Shown here one piece after another: positions 24,075 to 33,650 of a DNA stretch of 39,447 nt. Every line of letters starts with the position of its first letter. The first letter of the stretch is position 1. Source of the DNA: Flavobacteriales bacterium (GTDB lineage Bacteria > Bacteroidota > Bacteroidia > Flavobacteriales_F > PHOS-HE28); contig JAEUTA010000032.1 in assembly GCA_016788205.1 (NCBI GenBank), positions 80,394 through 119,840 on the forward strand, read 5' to 3'. The notes under the pieces are model-generated. The model did not search any database. It was not told the DNA's origin and saw only the letters and a list, made by a program, of their open reading frames with translations. A program made the position numbers and the translations under genes.

Positions 24075-26915
24075 TCAGTGCGCCTCCAGCCAGTTTTTCC
24101 CCACGCCCATGTCAACAACGAGCGGAGCATCCAGTTGCATGGCCCCTTCCATGCGGCTCTTCACCAGAGCACGCAGATCCTCGATCTCACTGCTATGCGC
24201 ATCGAAGACCAGTTCATCATGCACTTGCAACAAGAGCCTGCTCTTCATCCGTTTCGCCTTGAGTTCACGGTGTATATCGACCATGGCCACCTTGATGATG
24301 TCCGCCGCCGTGCCCTGCATGGGCGCATTGATGGCGATGCGCTCAGCATGGGCTCTAACGGTGTTGTTCGGGCTGAGGATATCAGGCAGATAGCGTCGGC
24401 GGCCCATCAACGTTTTGACGTAGCCGTTCGCACGGCAGTAGCCGATCATTTCATCCATGTAGTTCCGGACGCCCGGGAATTGGGCGAAGTAATCGTCTAT
24501 GATCTGCTTCGCCTCGGCGCGCGGGATACCCAGGTTCTGCGCGAGGCCGAAAGCACCCTGGCCATATGCTATGCCGAAATTGACCGCCTTCGCCTTGCTC
24601 CGCTGTTCGCGACTTACGGCATTGATGTCCACATTGAACACCTTCGCCGCTGTCGCTGCGTGGATATCCAACCCGTGCTTGAAGGCTTCCTGCATGTTCT
24701 TGTCACCGCTCATATGGGCGATGATCCTCAGCTCGATCTGGCTATAATCCGCGCTTAGCAGTTGATGGTCCTGGTCACGGGGGACGAAGGCCTTCCGGAT
24801 CTCACGACCCTTTTCCGTACGAATGGGGATATTCTGCAGGTTGGGGTCGTTGCTCGCGAGGCGGCCAGTGGCCGCAACGGTCTGGAGGTAGCTGGTATGT
24901 ACGCGATGGGTGATCCGATCCGCCGCCTCCGGCAGCGTGTCCACATATGTCCCTTTGAGCTTGCGCAGACTGCGATAGTCCAAGATGAGCGGGATCGCCG
25001 GATGCGTATTGCTCAATTCCTGCAGGACATCCTCGCTCGTTTGGTATTGACCGGTCTTCGCCGTCTTCTTCACCTTGCCTTCTCCGAGCTTCAGCGTTTC
25101 GAACAGCACATCACCGAGTTGCTTCGGGCTGTCTATGTTGAACACAAGTCCACAGGCCGTGTGTATTTCCTCTTGCAATCGGATCAGGTCCGTACCAAGC
25201 TCTTCACTGAATTGCTTGAGCGCGGGGATATCGATCCGGATGCCCTCGGACTCCATATCGGCGAGCACATGCACCAGGGGCATCTCCACCTCGTTGAACA
25301 AGGTCTCCACTTCGTCTTCGCGCAAGAGCGGCTGGAAGCGCTGCGCCAATTGCCAGGTCACGTCCGCGTCTTCCGCACTGTACTCCTTCAGGGCCTGGAC
25401 ATCGGCATCGCGCATGCTGCGTTGGGGCTTTCCTCGCTCCTTCGCGCCGATCAGCGTTTCGATGCCTACCGGGCGATATCCGAGATAGGTTTCGCTGAGG
25501 AAATCCATGCCGTGTTTCTGCAGATCCGGCTTCAGTAGGAAATGCGCCACCATGGTATCGAAAAGCTCCCCTCTCACCTCCACGCCATAGTTCGCCAGAA
25601 CGCGGATATCGTATTTGGCGTTCTGCGCCACCTTGCCGATGGCCTCGTTCTCCAGAACGGGTTTGAAGATATCCACGACCCGCTGTGCTGCATCGCGGTC
25701 CGCCGGCAAGGGAACGTAGTAGCCTTCGTGGGGCTTCCAACTGAAGGCGAGCCCGACAAGTTCCGCCGTGCGTTCATCGGTACCGGTGGTCTCGGTATCG
25801 AAACAGAAACGGGGCTGCTTTTTGAGCTGGGCCGCCAGCATGTACATTTTCTCGTTCGTGTCCTCCAGCAGGTAGCGATGTTCCACGGTGTCTATCGTCG
25901 CCAGTTCCTTCGACTCGGTATTCCCTCCCTCATCCACGGCGGTACCGAACAAGTCCACTTGTCCCGACGCGGACCGAGTTGCGCTCTTCCCGATCGATTT
26001 CTCCTCACCGGCCGCGCTACCCGATCCACCACCGAGCACACGGGTGGCCAGTGTTTTGAACTCCAGTTCGCTGAACACTTCCAACACCTTCGCTGCATCG
26101 GGGGGGTCCAAGTGCAACGCATCGTGGTCCAGTTCCACTGGTGCATGGATGTTTATCGTGGCCAACATCTTGCTAAGTCTCCCTTGCTCGGCGAACTGGA
26201 CCACGTTCTCCTGCTGCTTTCCCTTTAGCTTGTCCGCATTCTCGATCACGCCTTCCAACGAGCCGAATTGCTGCACCAGCTTCATGGCCGTTTTCTCGCC
26301 GATGCCCGGAATGCCGGGGATGTTGTCCACCGCATCCCCCATGAGCCCAAGGATATCCTTGACCTGTTCGGTGCGTTCCAAACCCCAGCGCGCGCAGATC
26401 TCGCGAGGGCCCAGCTTTTCCGGAGGGTCCCCACCACGTCCGGGCTTGTACATGATGATCCTGTCGGTGACCAACTGACCGAAATCCTTGTCGGGGGTTA
26501 CCATGAAGGTGGTGTAGCCCTCCATCTCCGCCTTCTTCGCTAGGGTGCCGATCACATCGTCAGCCTCATAACCGTCGGATTCCAATACAGGTATGCGCAT
26601 GGCTTCGATGATGCGCCGGATATACGGGACATTGCTCCGGATATCATCGGGCATCTCCTCCCGGTTGGCCTTATAGTCCAGTAACGTCTCGTGCCGTTCC
26701 GTTGGGGCGGCAGTATCGAAGACCACGGCGATATGGGTCGGTTTCTCCCGCTTGATCAGATCCAAGAGGGTGGTGGTGAACCCGAAAGCCGCGCTCGTAT
26801 TGAATCCTTTGCTATTCACCCGAGGGGCGCGGATGAAGCTGAAATAGGCACGATAAATGAGCGCATAAGCGTCCAGGAGGAAAAGACGCCGATCTTCTGA
26901 TGGTACTTCGGACAT
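24075..26915 (-). CDS. polA: DNA polymerase I
   Basis: 946 residues with all three domains. Residues 1 to ~290 are the 5'-nuclease (LFLLDAYALIYRAYF, DGYEADDVIGTLA, TPDKDFGQLV, GIPGIGEKTA). A linker is followed by a 3'-5' exonuclease with intact motifs (FDTETTG near residue 370, NAKYDIR, YSAEDADVT), so proofreading is expected. The polymerase region has motif A DYSQIELR (near 721), motif B RSKAKAVNFGIAYG and motif C VHDELVFD (near 896). It acts in Okazaki fragment maturation and repair. ATG at 26913-26915 on the minus strand; a -7-like box lies upstream. Confidence 0.97.
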   Translation of the reverse strand: MSEVPSEDRRLFLLDAYALIYRAYFSFIRAPRVNSKGFNTSAAFGFTTTLLDLIKREKPTHIAVVFDTAAPTERHETLLDYKANREEMPDDIRSNVPYIRRIIEAMRIPVLESDGYEADDVIGTLAKKAEMEGYTTFMVTPDKDFGQLVTDRIIMYKPGRGGDPPEKLGPREICARWGLERTEQVKDILGLMGDAVDNIPGIPGIGEKTAMKLVQQFGSLEGVIENADKLKGKQQENVVQFAEQGRLSKMLATINIHAPVELDHDALHLDPPDAAKVLEVFSELEFKTLATRVLGGGSGSAAGEEKSIGKSATRSASGQVDLFGTAVDEGGNTESKELATIDTVEHRYLLEDTNEKMYMLAAQLKKQPRFCFDTETTGTDERTAELVGLAFSWKPHEGYYVPLPADRDAAQRVVDIFKPVLENEAIGKVAQNAKYDIRVLANYGVEVRGELFDTMVAHFLLKPDLQKHGMDFLSETYLGYRPVGIETLIGAKERGKPQRSMRDADVQALKEYSAEDADVTWQLAQRFQPLLREDEVETLFNEVEMPLVHVLADMESEGIRIDIPALKQFSEELGTDLIRLQEEIHTACGLVFNIDSPKQLGDVLFETLKLGEGKVKKTAKTGQYQTSEDVLQELSNTHPAIPLILDYRSLRKLKGTYVDTLPEAADRITHRVHTSYLQTVAATGRLASNDPNLQNIPIRTEKGREIRKAFVPRDQDHQLLSADYSQIELRIIAHMSGDKNMQEAFKHGLDIHAATAAKVFNVDINAVSREQRSKAKAVNFGIAYGQGAFGLAQNLGIPRAEAKQIIDDYFAQFPGVRNYMDEMIGYCRANGYVKTLMGRRRYLPDILSPNNTVRAHAERIAINAPMQGTAADIIKVAMVDIHRELKAKRMKSRLLLQVHDELVFDAHSSEIEDLRALVKSRMEGAMQLDAPLVVDMGVGKNWLEAH

Positions 26916-26952
26916 GTTGTTCTAGGCCCCAAACCAGATAAAGGGGGATGGG

Positions 26953-26960
26953 GAAAGGTA
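26953..26960 (-). promoter_or_regulatory. -7-like box TACCTTTC before polA
   Basis: One base off TAnnTTTG on the minus strand, 37 bases before the polA ATG. No -33 box was found. Confidence 0.4.
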
Positions 26961-27076
26961 GCGCAAGCCGATCATGACCTCGTGCCGCCCCCTGGCGACC
27001 GTGAAGCAATCGCATAAACCATCCGTCACAGCTCCGTACGTTGCACGAAAGGGGCTATCGGGATCGCATCCCGCAT

Positions 27077-27084
27077 TACATTTG
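27077..27084 (+). promoter_or_regulatory. -7 box TACATTTG before the FG-GAP protein gene
   Basis: Exact TAnnTTTG match, identical to the gdhA -7 box, 99 bases before the start codon at 27184. No -33 box at normal spacing. The long leader could hold further control, but I see no clear structure in it. Confidence 0.5.
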
Positions 27085-27183
27085 AGATATCAGGGCTTAC
27101 GTCAGCACTGCCAGTTCCCTCAGGCACCGCCGAACGAGCCGACGACGTCATCATCTACAAGCCAAAACCGAAAACCCTTCCAA

Positions 27184-29154
27184 ATGAGGTCGATCCTTAC
27201 CGTGCTCCTCTTCACTGCGTCCATTGTACTGTTCGGCCAGAACAGCTGTAGTACGGCACTGGCCATAACACCGGGAACCTACACCGTAACGGCGGTGGAC
27301 GGCCCGGAAGCCCCTTCGCCCATCTGCATTGCCACAGGAGTGGCTACTGCTGCGGAATGGTACAAGTACACTCCTGCACAAGACACGGCCATCACCATCA
27401 CCACTGACCTGGGAACGGGAACCGATACCCGGATCCAGATCTACACGGGGAGCTGCGGTTCGTTGATATGTGTGGGGGGCGATGATGATTCCGGCACGCT
27501 GTACAACCTCGCATCGGTGGCCACGCTGAACGTGGAAGCCAATGTGACCTACCGTATCGCTTTCGACAACCGTTGGACCTCTGCGGGGTTCTCATTCCGC
27601 CTGACAGAACTCGCGCCCATAGTTCCCGCCGAAGGGCTCGTGACCTTCAGCAACTCCACCATCCCGGGCCTTTCGGGTGGTGATTGTGTGGTGGATATGA
27701 ACGGCGATGATCTGGACGATGTGGTGCGAGCGAGCACGAGCAATATCAACGTTCAATACCAGCAGGCAGGAGGGGGCTTCCAGGCCGTGAACATCCCCAC
27801 TACACCGGCCGATCACAGTCCTTCGTGGAGCATCGTTGGCGGTGATCTCGACGGAAATGGATACACGGATCTGATGTACGGCGGCGGACAGGGTGCGACC
27901 TTCATGATAGCCAACGCGAATGGCACTGCCTTTACGGAAGTGTCAGGCTTCCCGTACATCTTCTGTCAACGGACGAACATGGTGGATATCAACAACGATG
28001 GGCATTTGGATGCCTTCTCCTGCCATGACGTGGACGCGAACGTTCGTTTCATGAACGATGGGAACGGGAACCTTATCTACAGTCAGGGCGGTTTGGGCGA
28101 AGTGTGCGGGAATTATGGCTCCGTATGGATCGATTATGACAACGATGGCGACGTGGACTGCTTCGTGGCGAAGTGTGGTTGCAACCCGAACGACCTTCTC
28201 ATGCGGAATGAGGGCAACGGTGTGTTCACCAATGTCGCCCCGGACCTTGGCCTATCCGACAACCACCAATCATGGTCCAGCGCCTGGGGCGACTATGACA
28301 ATGATGGCGACTTGGACGTGTTGATCGGATCGAGCTCGAGCAACTACCACAAGTTGATGATGAACAACGGCAACGGTACGTTCGAGAACGTTACCGCCGG
28401 ATCCGGTTTCGACACGTTCGGAGGCCAATCCATCGAATGGTGCACACACGACTTCAACAATGATGGGTATTTGGATATCCTCGGAGGTGGCGCAATGATG
28501 TACGGCGACGGCGCGATGCATTTCACCATGGACAATACAGCGCCGAGCAACAACGGTGTTGGCGATTTCAATGCGGATGGTTTCCTCGATATCGTAAGCT
28601 GGTCAGGTGCGTTCATCAACGATGGGAACGATAACAATTGGATCAAGATCAATACCGTCGGTACCGTGTCCAACAAGGATGGTATCGGAGCGAAGGTTTA
28701 CGTGACCAGCGCACTCGGCCAACAGATGCGCCAAGTGAAAAGCGGCGACGCTTTCAGCACGATGAGCAGCCTGAGCAGCTACTTCGGTCTGGGCCAGAAC
28801 ACCATGGTGGAACAGGTCGAGATCCGCTGGCCATCAGGCATCGTTGATGTACTGACCGATATACCTGCGAACAGTGTGGTGACAGTGGTCGAAGGGCTGA
28901 GCACCGGGATCAGCACGAACTCACCCGTACCGTTCAATGTGTATCCGAACCCTGCCCAGGATGTACTTCGGATCGAGTTCCCTGAGGGTTCCGGAGCTCG
29001 AGCTTGGAGCCTGACGGATGCGACCGGAAAGCAGATCGCGACTCCGGTATTGAACGGAGAGTATTTGGATGTGAGCGACCTGAGCAGTGGCTTCTATGTG
29101 CTGCAGTTGCAATACGGCACGAAAAGCCATAAGGCACCTTTCACAAAACTCTGA
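27184..29154 (+). CDS. Secreted FG-GAP/VCBS-repeat protein with ASPIC/UnbV and T9SS type A domains
   Basis: 656 residues. Signal peptide MRSILTVLLFTASIVLFGQ. A beta domain (residues ~20-140) precedes a series of FG-GAP/VCBS repeats with calcium-loop-like D-x-[DN]-x-D-G motifs (VDMNGDDLDD, GDLDGNGYTD, VDINNDGHLDA, IDYDNDGDVDC, GDYDNDGDLDV, HDFNNDGYLDI, GDFNADGFLDI), likely folding as a beta-propeller. Next comes an ASPIC/UnbV-like segment (NWIKINTVG ... LGQQMRQVKSGDAFSTMSS ... VEIRWPSG). The last ~70 residues (FNVYPNPAQDVLRIEF ... LDVSDLSSGFYVLQL) are a type A T9SS sorting domain. Probable surface or secreted calcium-binding adhesion protein. The start is set by the signal peptide. Confidence 0.88.
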   Translation: MRSILTVLLFTASIVLFGQNSCSTALAITPGTYTVTAVDGPEAPSPICIATGVATAAEWYKYTPAQDTAITITTDLGTGTDTRIQIYTGSCGSLICVGGDDDSGTLYNLASVATLNVEANVTYRIAFDNRWTSAGFSFRLTELAPIVPAEGLVTFSNSTIPGLSGGDCVVDMNGDDLDDVVRASTSNINVQYQQAGGGFQAVNIPTTPADHSPSWSIVGGDLDGNGYTDLMYGGGQGATFMIANANGTAFTEVSGFPYIFCQRTNMVDINNDGHLDAFSCHDVDANVRFMNDGNGNLIYSQGGLGEVCGNYGSVWIDYDNDGDVDCFVAKCGCNPNDLLMRNEGNGVFTNVAPDLGLSDNHQSWSSAWGDYDNDGDLDVLIGSSSSNYHKLMMNNGNGTFENVTAGSGFDTFGGQSIEWCTHDFNNDGYLDILGGGAMMYGDGAMHFTMDNTAPSNNGVGDFNADGFLDIVSWSGAFINDGNDNNWIKINTVGTVSNKDGIGAKVYVTSALGQQMRQVKSGDAFSTMSSLSSYFGLGQNTMVEQVEIRWPSGIVDVLTDIPANSVVTVVEGLSTGISTNSPVPFNVYPNPAQDVLRIEFPEGSGARAWSLTDATGKQIATPVLNGEYLDVSDLSSGFYVLQLQYGTKSHKAPFTKL

Positions 29155-29175
29155 CGAACAAGGGATTATAATACC

Positions 29176-29221
29176 GAACGACAACGGCCGCTCCATGAAC
29201 ATGGAGCGGCCGTTGTCGTTC
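29176..29221. terminator. 22-bp perfect inverted repeat (terminator)
   Basis: The two 22-nt arms (29176-29197 and 29200-29221) are exact complements separated by only AA. It starts 21 bases after the FG-GAP gene stop. Exceptionally long and perfect for a terminator stem; no T-run follows. Confidence 0.75.
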
Positions 29222-29324
29222 GTGCCATTGAACTGTGAAGGAAATTAAGTCGCCAAGGGCAACTCCCTGTGCCCCAAACGTCTTCCTAAGGATCTTCAGA
29301 GCACCGGACCGACAAGATCCTGCG

Positions 29325-29332
29325 TATCTTTC
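29325..29332 (+). promoter_or_regulatory. -7-like box TATCTTTC
   Basis: One base off TAnnTTTG, 47 bases before the start codon at 29380. No -33 box was found. Confidence 0.35.
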
Positions 29333-29379
29333 GAATAGTTATCGACAGCTGAACCGGGATGACCTGGACGATTGGGCGA

Positions 29380-31104
29380 ATGAGGAACTTGTTCGCACGG
29401 TGCATCATCGTGCTTGCGATGGCGTTGCCCAGCGCATCCGATGCAGCCCATATCGCCGGTGCTAGTGTTTCCTATACCTGCGTGGGAGGGAACTTTTACC
29501 AACTCCACTTGGATCTTTACGTGAGTTGTGCCACCTCCGCGATAGTGGGCACCCAAACACTTAGGCTGAACAATTCGTGTGGTGTGTTCTTCCAGATCTC
29601 CGGCGTGCCGCAAGCCGTGGTGGAGGAGGTTTCCCCCGTATGCACCAGCCAACTGCCACAGACCACCTGCAACGCAGGCGGCACCCTTCCGGGTTACAGA
29701 CACTATCGCTTCACCACGAGCGCAACATATCTCTCACCGTGCAATTTCTGGACGATCCAATGGACCACCTGTTGCCGCGATGAGACGGAGAACATCCAGA
29801 ATACGCCGGGTATCCATGCTGAAGCCACGCTGAACAATCTTGGAGGGCTGTGTGACAACTCCCCGCGTTTCGCTGACAACGGGGTTCCCTTCGTGTGCCT
29901 TGGACAGCCCGTTTCGTACAATCCCGGTGTGTCCGACCCCAATGGTAATCCACTCTCGTATTCGCTCATCGGCGCTCGATTCGATTCGGTGAACACGGTG
30001 CTTTACGATGCTGGTTTCACCGGCCTCACACCGATCCCGGGTATCAGCATCAACGCTGTGACCGGCCAGGTATACTTCACCCCTGTCGTCTCTGGCCGAT
30101 ACGTCATCGTTGTACGGGTGGATTCTTACAGCCTCTCCACCGGTCAATTGATCGGAACCGTCATGCGCGACCTCATGTTCTTCGTTTCCGTTTGCGATGG
30201 GTCACCACCTGTTCCTGCACCTTCCATCTCTATTTCCGGTACCGTGGCGGGTTCCGGGGCCAGTAGTGTCGCGCTTTGTAACGGTCAGTCCTTTTGCGCC
30301 GATCTTGTCGTGAGCGACCCCAACACGGGTACCGTATTGGAGATGACCTCCAACGCGTCCACCATACTTCCGGGCGCGACCTTCACCGTGACCGGGACCA
30401 ACCCTGCCACAGCGAGGATCTGCTGGACGGCCAACGCCGCCATACTACCCGCGAACGTGCTCATCAGTATTTCCGATGGGGCATGTCCGGTCCAGAATAC
30501 CGCATCGCGCTCCATCTATGTCGGTAACTGCGTCCTGCTGCCCGTCGAACTACTGGGCTTTACGGCAGAAGCCGAAGGCGCTGGCGTCGGATTGCACTGG
30601 TCTACGGCGGGAGAGGTCTACAGTGATCACTTCATGATCGAGCGCAGCGTGGACGGGATGGTCTTCCATGCCATTGGTCGGGTAGAATCGGTCGGTCTCG
30701 CGAACGGATCGACGGACTATACCTTCCGTGACGACTATCCGATGCTGGGCACCAGCTATTATCGCCTGCGGCAGATGGACAGGGATGGTAGTTCTTCATT
30801 CGGTCCCATCGCATCCGTTGAATTCGGAAAGAACCGTAACGTGCTCGCCATCAGGAACGGCACTACCAGTTGGTCGATCACTGGGCTCGATGCAGCTGCT
30901 ACTTGGACCGTTATGGACGCTCTAGGTCGGACGGTGGATGTGGGTATTCCGCAGTCCACTTCGGAGGGCCTGCGCTTGGAAACAGGATATGATCAAAGCC
31001 AAGTACTGATCTTCTCAGTGGTCACCGGTGGGCAACGTCACACGTTCCGCCTTCCACCTACGGCTCAAGATGGTCAGGTCATCGCATCACGCGGAACGGA
31101 GTAG
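29380..31104 (+). CDS. Secreted surface protein, probable T9SS substrate
   Basis: 574 residues from MRNLFARCIIVLAMALPSASDA (signal peptide). The opening of the mature part (HIAGASVSYTCVGGNFYQLHLDLYVSC) resembles large gliding-motility-associated surface proteins of Flavobacteriales. Many Cys occur in the first 180 residues (NSCGVFF, TTCCRDETEN), followed by cadherin- or Ig-like beta domains (VSYNPGVSDPNGNPLSYSL, INAVTGQVYFTPV). From ~400 onward a typical sorting-region preamble appears (LPVELLGFTAEAEGAGVGLH, YYRLRQMDRDGS), and the end carries a divergent type A tail. The stop lies only 3 bases from the convergent M28 gene, with no terminator between them. Function beyond surface display is unknown. 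Confidence 0.75.
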   Translation: MRNLFARCIIVLAMALPSASDAAHIAGASVSYTCVGGNFYQLHLDLYVSCATSAIVGTQTLRLNNSCGVFFQISGVPQAVVEEVSPVCTSQLPQTTCNAGGTLPGYRHYRFTTSATYLSPCNFWTIQWTTCCRDETENIQNTPGIHAEATLNNLGGLCDNSPRFADNGVPFVCLGQPVSYNPGVSDPNGNPLSYSLIGARFDSVNTVLYDAGFTGLTPIPGISINAVTGQVYFTPVVSGRYVIVVRVDSYSLSTGQLIGTVMRDLMFFVSVCDGSPPVPAPSISISGTVAGSGASSVALCNGQSFCADLVVSDPNTGTVLEMTSNASTILPGATFTVTGTNPATARICWTANAAILPANVLISISDGACPVQNTASRSIYVGNCVLLPVELLGFTAEAEGAGVGLHWSTAGEVYSDHFMIERSVDGMVFHAIGRVESVGLANGSTDYTFRDDYPMLGTSYYRLRQMDRDGSSSFGPIASVEFGKNRNVLAIRNGTTSWSITGLDAAATWTVMDALGRTVDVGIPQSTSEGLRLETGYDQSQVLIFSVVTGGQRHTFRLPPTAQDGQVIASRGTE

Positions 31105-31107
31105 CAT

Positions 31108-32118
31108 TCACCGTTCTTTCCAAACCACTTCAAGCACTGTCTGTCCAACAGCCTTCAAGGTGGCTTGGTCTATAACGTCCATATCGTCGTCGTGGGTGTG
31201 CCAATACGGACCGAACGCTTCAGTGGCAGGATCGTACTCGATGATGTCTATGGTCGGGATCCGTAGGGTCTTGTTCACCGGGATGTGATCATCGATACCT
31301 ACGAAGTACTTCGTCTCTTGTACGAAGCGATCGCCGTAGCCCAGAACGGTGGCCGTCTTCCAAACCTTCTTCACGACCGCTGAAGCATACTGCATGCTCA
31401 GGGCCTCTTGGTAGAACCGCGCATCGCGCCCACCAGCCATATCCAGCAGGATCCCGAAACGGGCGGTATAATTCGGAACATGCGGATTCTTCGCCCAGTA
31501 CTGCGAGCCAAGGCACCATGTTTCGAGGCTGCTCTCATCGTGGGTCATCGCACCGGTCGGTCGTCCATGATCCTCCACATCGGTGAACAGTATATCGATG
31601 CCCGGACCATGTTCCTTTGAGGAAAGATGGCGTGCGATCTCCAGGAGGATGCCCACGCCACTACCCCCATCATTCGCCCCGTCGATCGGCTGGTTCGTTC
31701 GTTCATCATCCTTGTCCGCGAAAGGTCGCGTATCCCAATGCGCGAGAAGCAGGAGGCGCTCCTTGCGGTCGGGATGGAACTGGCCGATGATGTTGCGCAA
31801 GGGCAGACGTTCGTTGTTGAAGCTCGTCACCGTCCCGGTCTGTTCGACGACGGTGGCCCCGGCAGCCTTCAAACGTTCGACCATCCAATCGCCACAATTC
31901 CTGTGCGGTTCCGTCCCTGGTACGCGCGGTCCGAAGGCTACCTGTTTTGCCACGAAAGCGTAGGCACTATCCGCATTGAACAAGGGGGTCACCGCGATGG
32001 CAGGCTGAGCGGGCGTGGGCGCTGGAGGTGGTGTCTCCGGCACATCGGGCTCGCACGCCGCGAGCAGCAACAACGGGAGAGCCGGAACCAGTCGTTTCGG
32101 CCAACGGAACATCGTCAT
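31108..32118 (-). CDS. M28-family zinc lipoprotein, glutaminyl-cyclase-like
   Basis: 336 residues. Lipobox LAAC (Cys22) followed by a Pro-rich linker. The M28 fold shows zinc-site motifs: LLLAHWDTRP (His), GANDGGSGVG (Asp), FTDVEDHG (Glu region) and FGPYWHTHDDDMDVID (His near the end). The overall pattern, with the PFADKDDERTNQPIDGAND stretch, resembles bacterial type II glutaminyl cyclases, which cyclise N-terminal Gln to pyroglutamate on exported proteins; a peptidase role cannot be excluded. In Bacteroidota, signal peptidase often leaves an N-terminal Gln (…AQ), which fits. The start at 32118 overlaps the cysS stop as ATGA; 32130 and 32112 are alternatives. Confidence 0.8.
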   Translation of the reverse strand: MTMFRWPKRLVPALPLLLLAACEPDVPETPPPAPTPAQPAIAVTPLFNADSAYAFVAKQVAFGPRVPGTEPHRNCGDWMVERLKAAGATVVEQTGTVTSFNNERLPLRNIIGQFHPDRKERLLLLAHWDTRPFADKDDERTNQPIDGANDGGSGVGILLEIARHLSSKEHGPGIDILFTDVEDHGRPTGAMTHDESSLETWCLGSQYWAKNPHVPNYTARFGILLDMAGGRDARFYQEALSMQYASAVVKKVWKTATVLGYGDRFVQETKYFVGIDDHIPVNKTLRIPTIDIIEYDPATEAFGPYWHTHDDDMDVIDQATLKAVGQTVLEVVWKER

Positions 32119-33596
32119 GCGCGTTCCCATGCGGTGCCTTCTTTCGTGTCCTTCAAGATGATCCCCAGCGCGGTCAAACGATCGCGGATGGCGTCGCTCG
32201 CGGTGAAATCCTTCCGTGCCTTCGCTTCCGCACGCATGCGGATGAACTCCTGAACGAGGCCATCCATGGCGCGGTCATCGCCAGCGATCTGCTGCTCCTG
32301 TTTCAGGCCGAGCACATCGAAGACCATGGTGTTCATCAATGTACTCAGGCGCTCAATGGAAGTGGCGGTCAGTGTGAGTTTGCCATCGTTCACCGAGTTG
32401 ATGATGCGTACACCTTCGAACAACTCACCGATCATCACCGGTGTGTTGATGTCGTCGTTCATCGCTTCATAGCACCGCTTCTCCAGCGCAGTGACATCGG
32501 CACCATCCAAAGCTCCCGGCTTCAACTTGCCGAGCACCGTCATCGCCGCCATCAAACGCTCCAGGCCCTTCTCCCCAGCTTGCATGGCCGCATTGCTGAA
32601 ATCCAGGGTGCTCGCGTAGTGGCTCTGCAGCATGAAGAAGCGCACGGTCATCGCGCTGTAGCCTTTCTCCAGCAGCTTGTGGTTGCCAGAGAGCAGCTCT
32701 TCCGGCGTGAAGCCGTTGCCCTCGCTCTTGGCCATCTTACGGCCGTTCACCGTGAGCATGTTGCCGTGCATCCAGTAGCGCACAGGTACATGTCCATCAG
32801 CAGCCACGCTCTGCGCGATCTCGCACTCGTGGTGCGGGAATTTCAGATCCATGCCGCCGCCGTGGATGTCGAACGTACCGCCGAGGTATTTGGTGCTCAT
32901 CGCGGAGCATTCCAAGTGCCAGCCGGGGAAACCTTCACCCCATGGGCTTGGCCATTTCATCAAGTGCTGCGGTTCGGCCTTCTTCCAGATCGCGAAATCG
33001 AGCGGGCTGCGTTTCTCCTCCATGCCCTCGGTATCGCGGGTGTTCGTGAGCAGCTCGTCGATCCTGCGACCGCTCAACTCACCGTACGCATGCTTCTCGG
33101 CGAACTTGGGCACATCGAAGTAGACACTACCGTTGGCCTCGTAGCCGTAGCCGCTTTTGATGATGCGCTCCACCATCCCGATCTGCTCGATCAAGTGGCC
33201 GGTGGCCGTGGGCTCGATGCTCGGTGAAAGCAGGTTGAACAGCCGCATCACATCGTGGAAGCCGTTGGTGTACTTCTGCACGATCTCCATCGGCTCCAAT
33301 TGCTCCAGACGCGCGCGCTTCGCGATCTTGTCCTCGCCCTCGTCGATATCACCCACGAGGTGGCCTACGTCCGTGATGTTACGCACGTAGCGCACCTTGT
33401 AGCCCAGGTGCGTGAGCCAGCGATAAAGCACATCGAAGGTGAGGAAGCTGCGCACATTGCCCAGGTGTACATCGCTGTACACGGTGGGGCCGCAGACGTA
33501 CAGACCAACGTGGGGTGGACGTAGCGGGACGAACTCCTCCTTTCGACGGGAAAGCGTGTTCGTGATGTAGAGCGGACCTTTCTTCGGATCGGACAT
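32115..33596 (-). CDS. cysS: Cysteinyl-tRNA synthetase
   Basis: 493 residues, normal for the class I enzyme. The HIGH motif appears as HLGN in GPTVYSDVHLGNVRSF, preceded by the zinc Cys in LYVCGPT. The second zinc site lies in GWHLECSAMS and GGGMDLKFPHHECE, and the KMSKS loop is KMAKSEGN. It charges tRNA-Cys. It starts at 33596 with a -7 box upstream and is coupled by ATGA overlap to the M28 lipoprotein gene. Confidence 0.97.
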   Translation of the reverse strand: MSDPKKGPLYITNTLSRRKEEFVPLRPPHVGLYVCGPTVYSDVHLGNVRSFLTFDVLYRWLTHLGYKVRYVRNITDVGHLVGDIDEGEDKIAKRARLEQLEPMEIVQKYTNGFHDVMRLFNLLSPSIEPTATGHLIEQIGMVERIIKSGYGYEANGSVYFDVPKFAEKHAYGELSGRRIDELLTNTRDTEGMEEKRSPLDFAIWKKAEPQHLMKWPSPWGEGFPGWHLECSAMSTKYLGGTFDIHGGGMDLKFPHHECEIAQSVAADGHVPVRYWMHGNMLTVNGRKMAKSEGNGFTPEELLSGNHKLLEKGYSAMTVRFFMLQSHYASTLDFSNAAMQAGEKGLERLMAAMTVLGKLKPGALDGADVTALEKRCYEAMNDDINTPVMIGELFEGVRIINSVNDGKLTLTATSIERLSTLMNTMVFDVLGLKQEQQIAGDDRAMDGLVQEFIRMRAEAKARKDFTASDAIRDRLTALGIILKDTKEGTAWERA

Positions 33597-33616
33597 CGGA
33601 CTTGCGATAGCGCGTG

Positions 33617-33624
33617 CGAAGGTA
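33617..33624 (-). promoter_or_regulatory. -7 box TACCTTCG before cysS
   Basis: One base off TAnnTTTG on the minus strand, 20 bases before the cysS ATG and between the MORN-protein stop and cysS. No -33 box was found. Confidence 0.45.
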
Positions 33625-33650
33625 CAGGCCGCGCCGAAGCCCGGGTAGGG

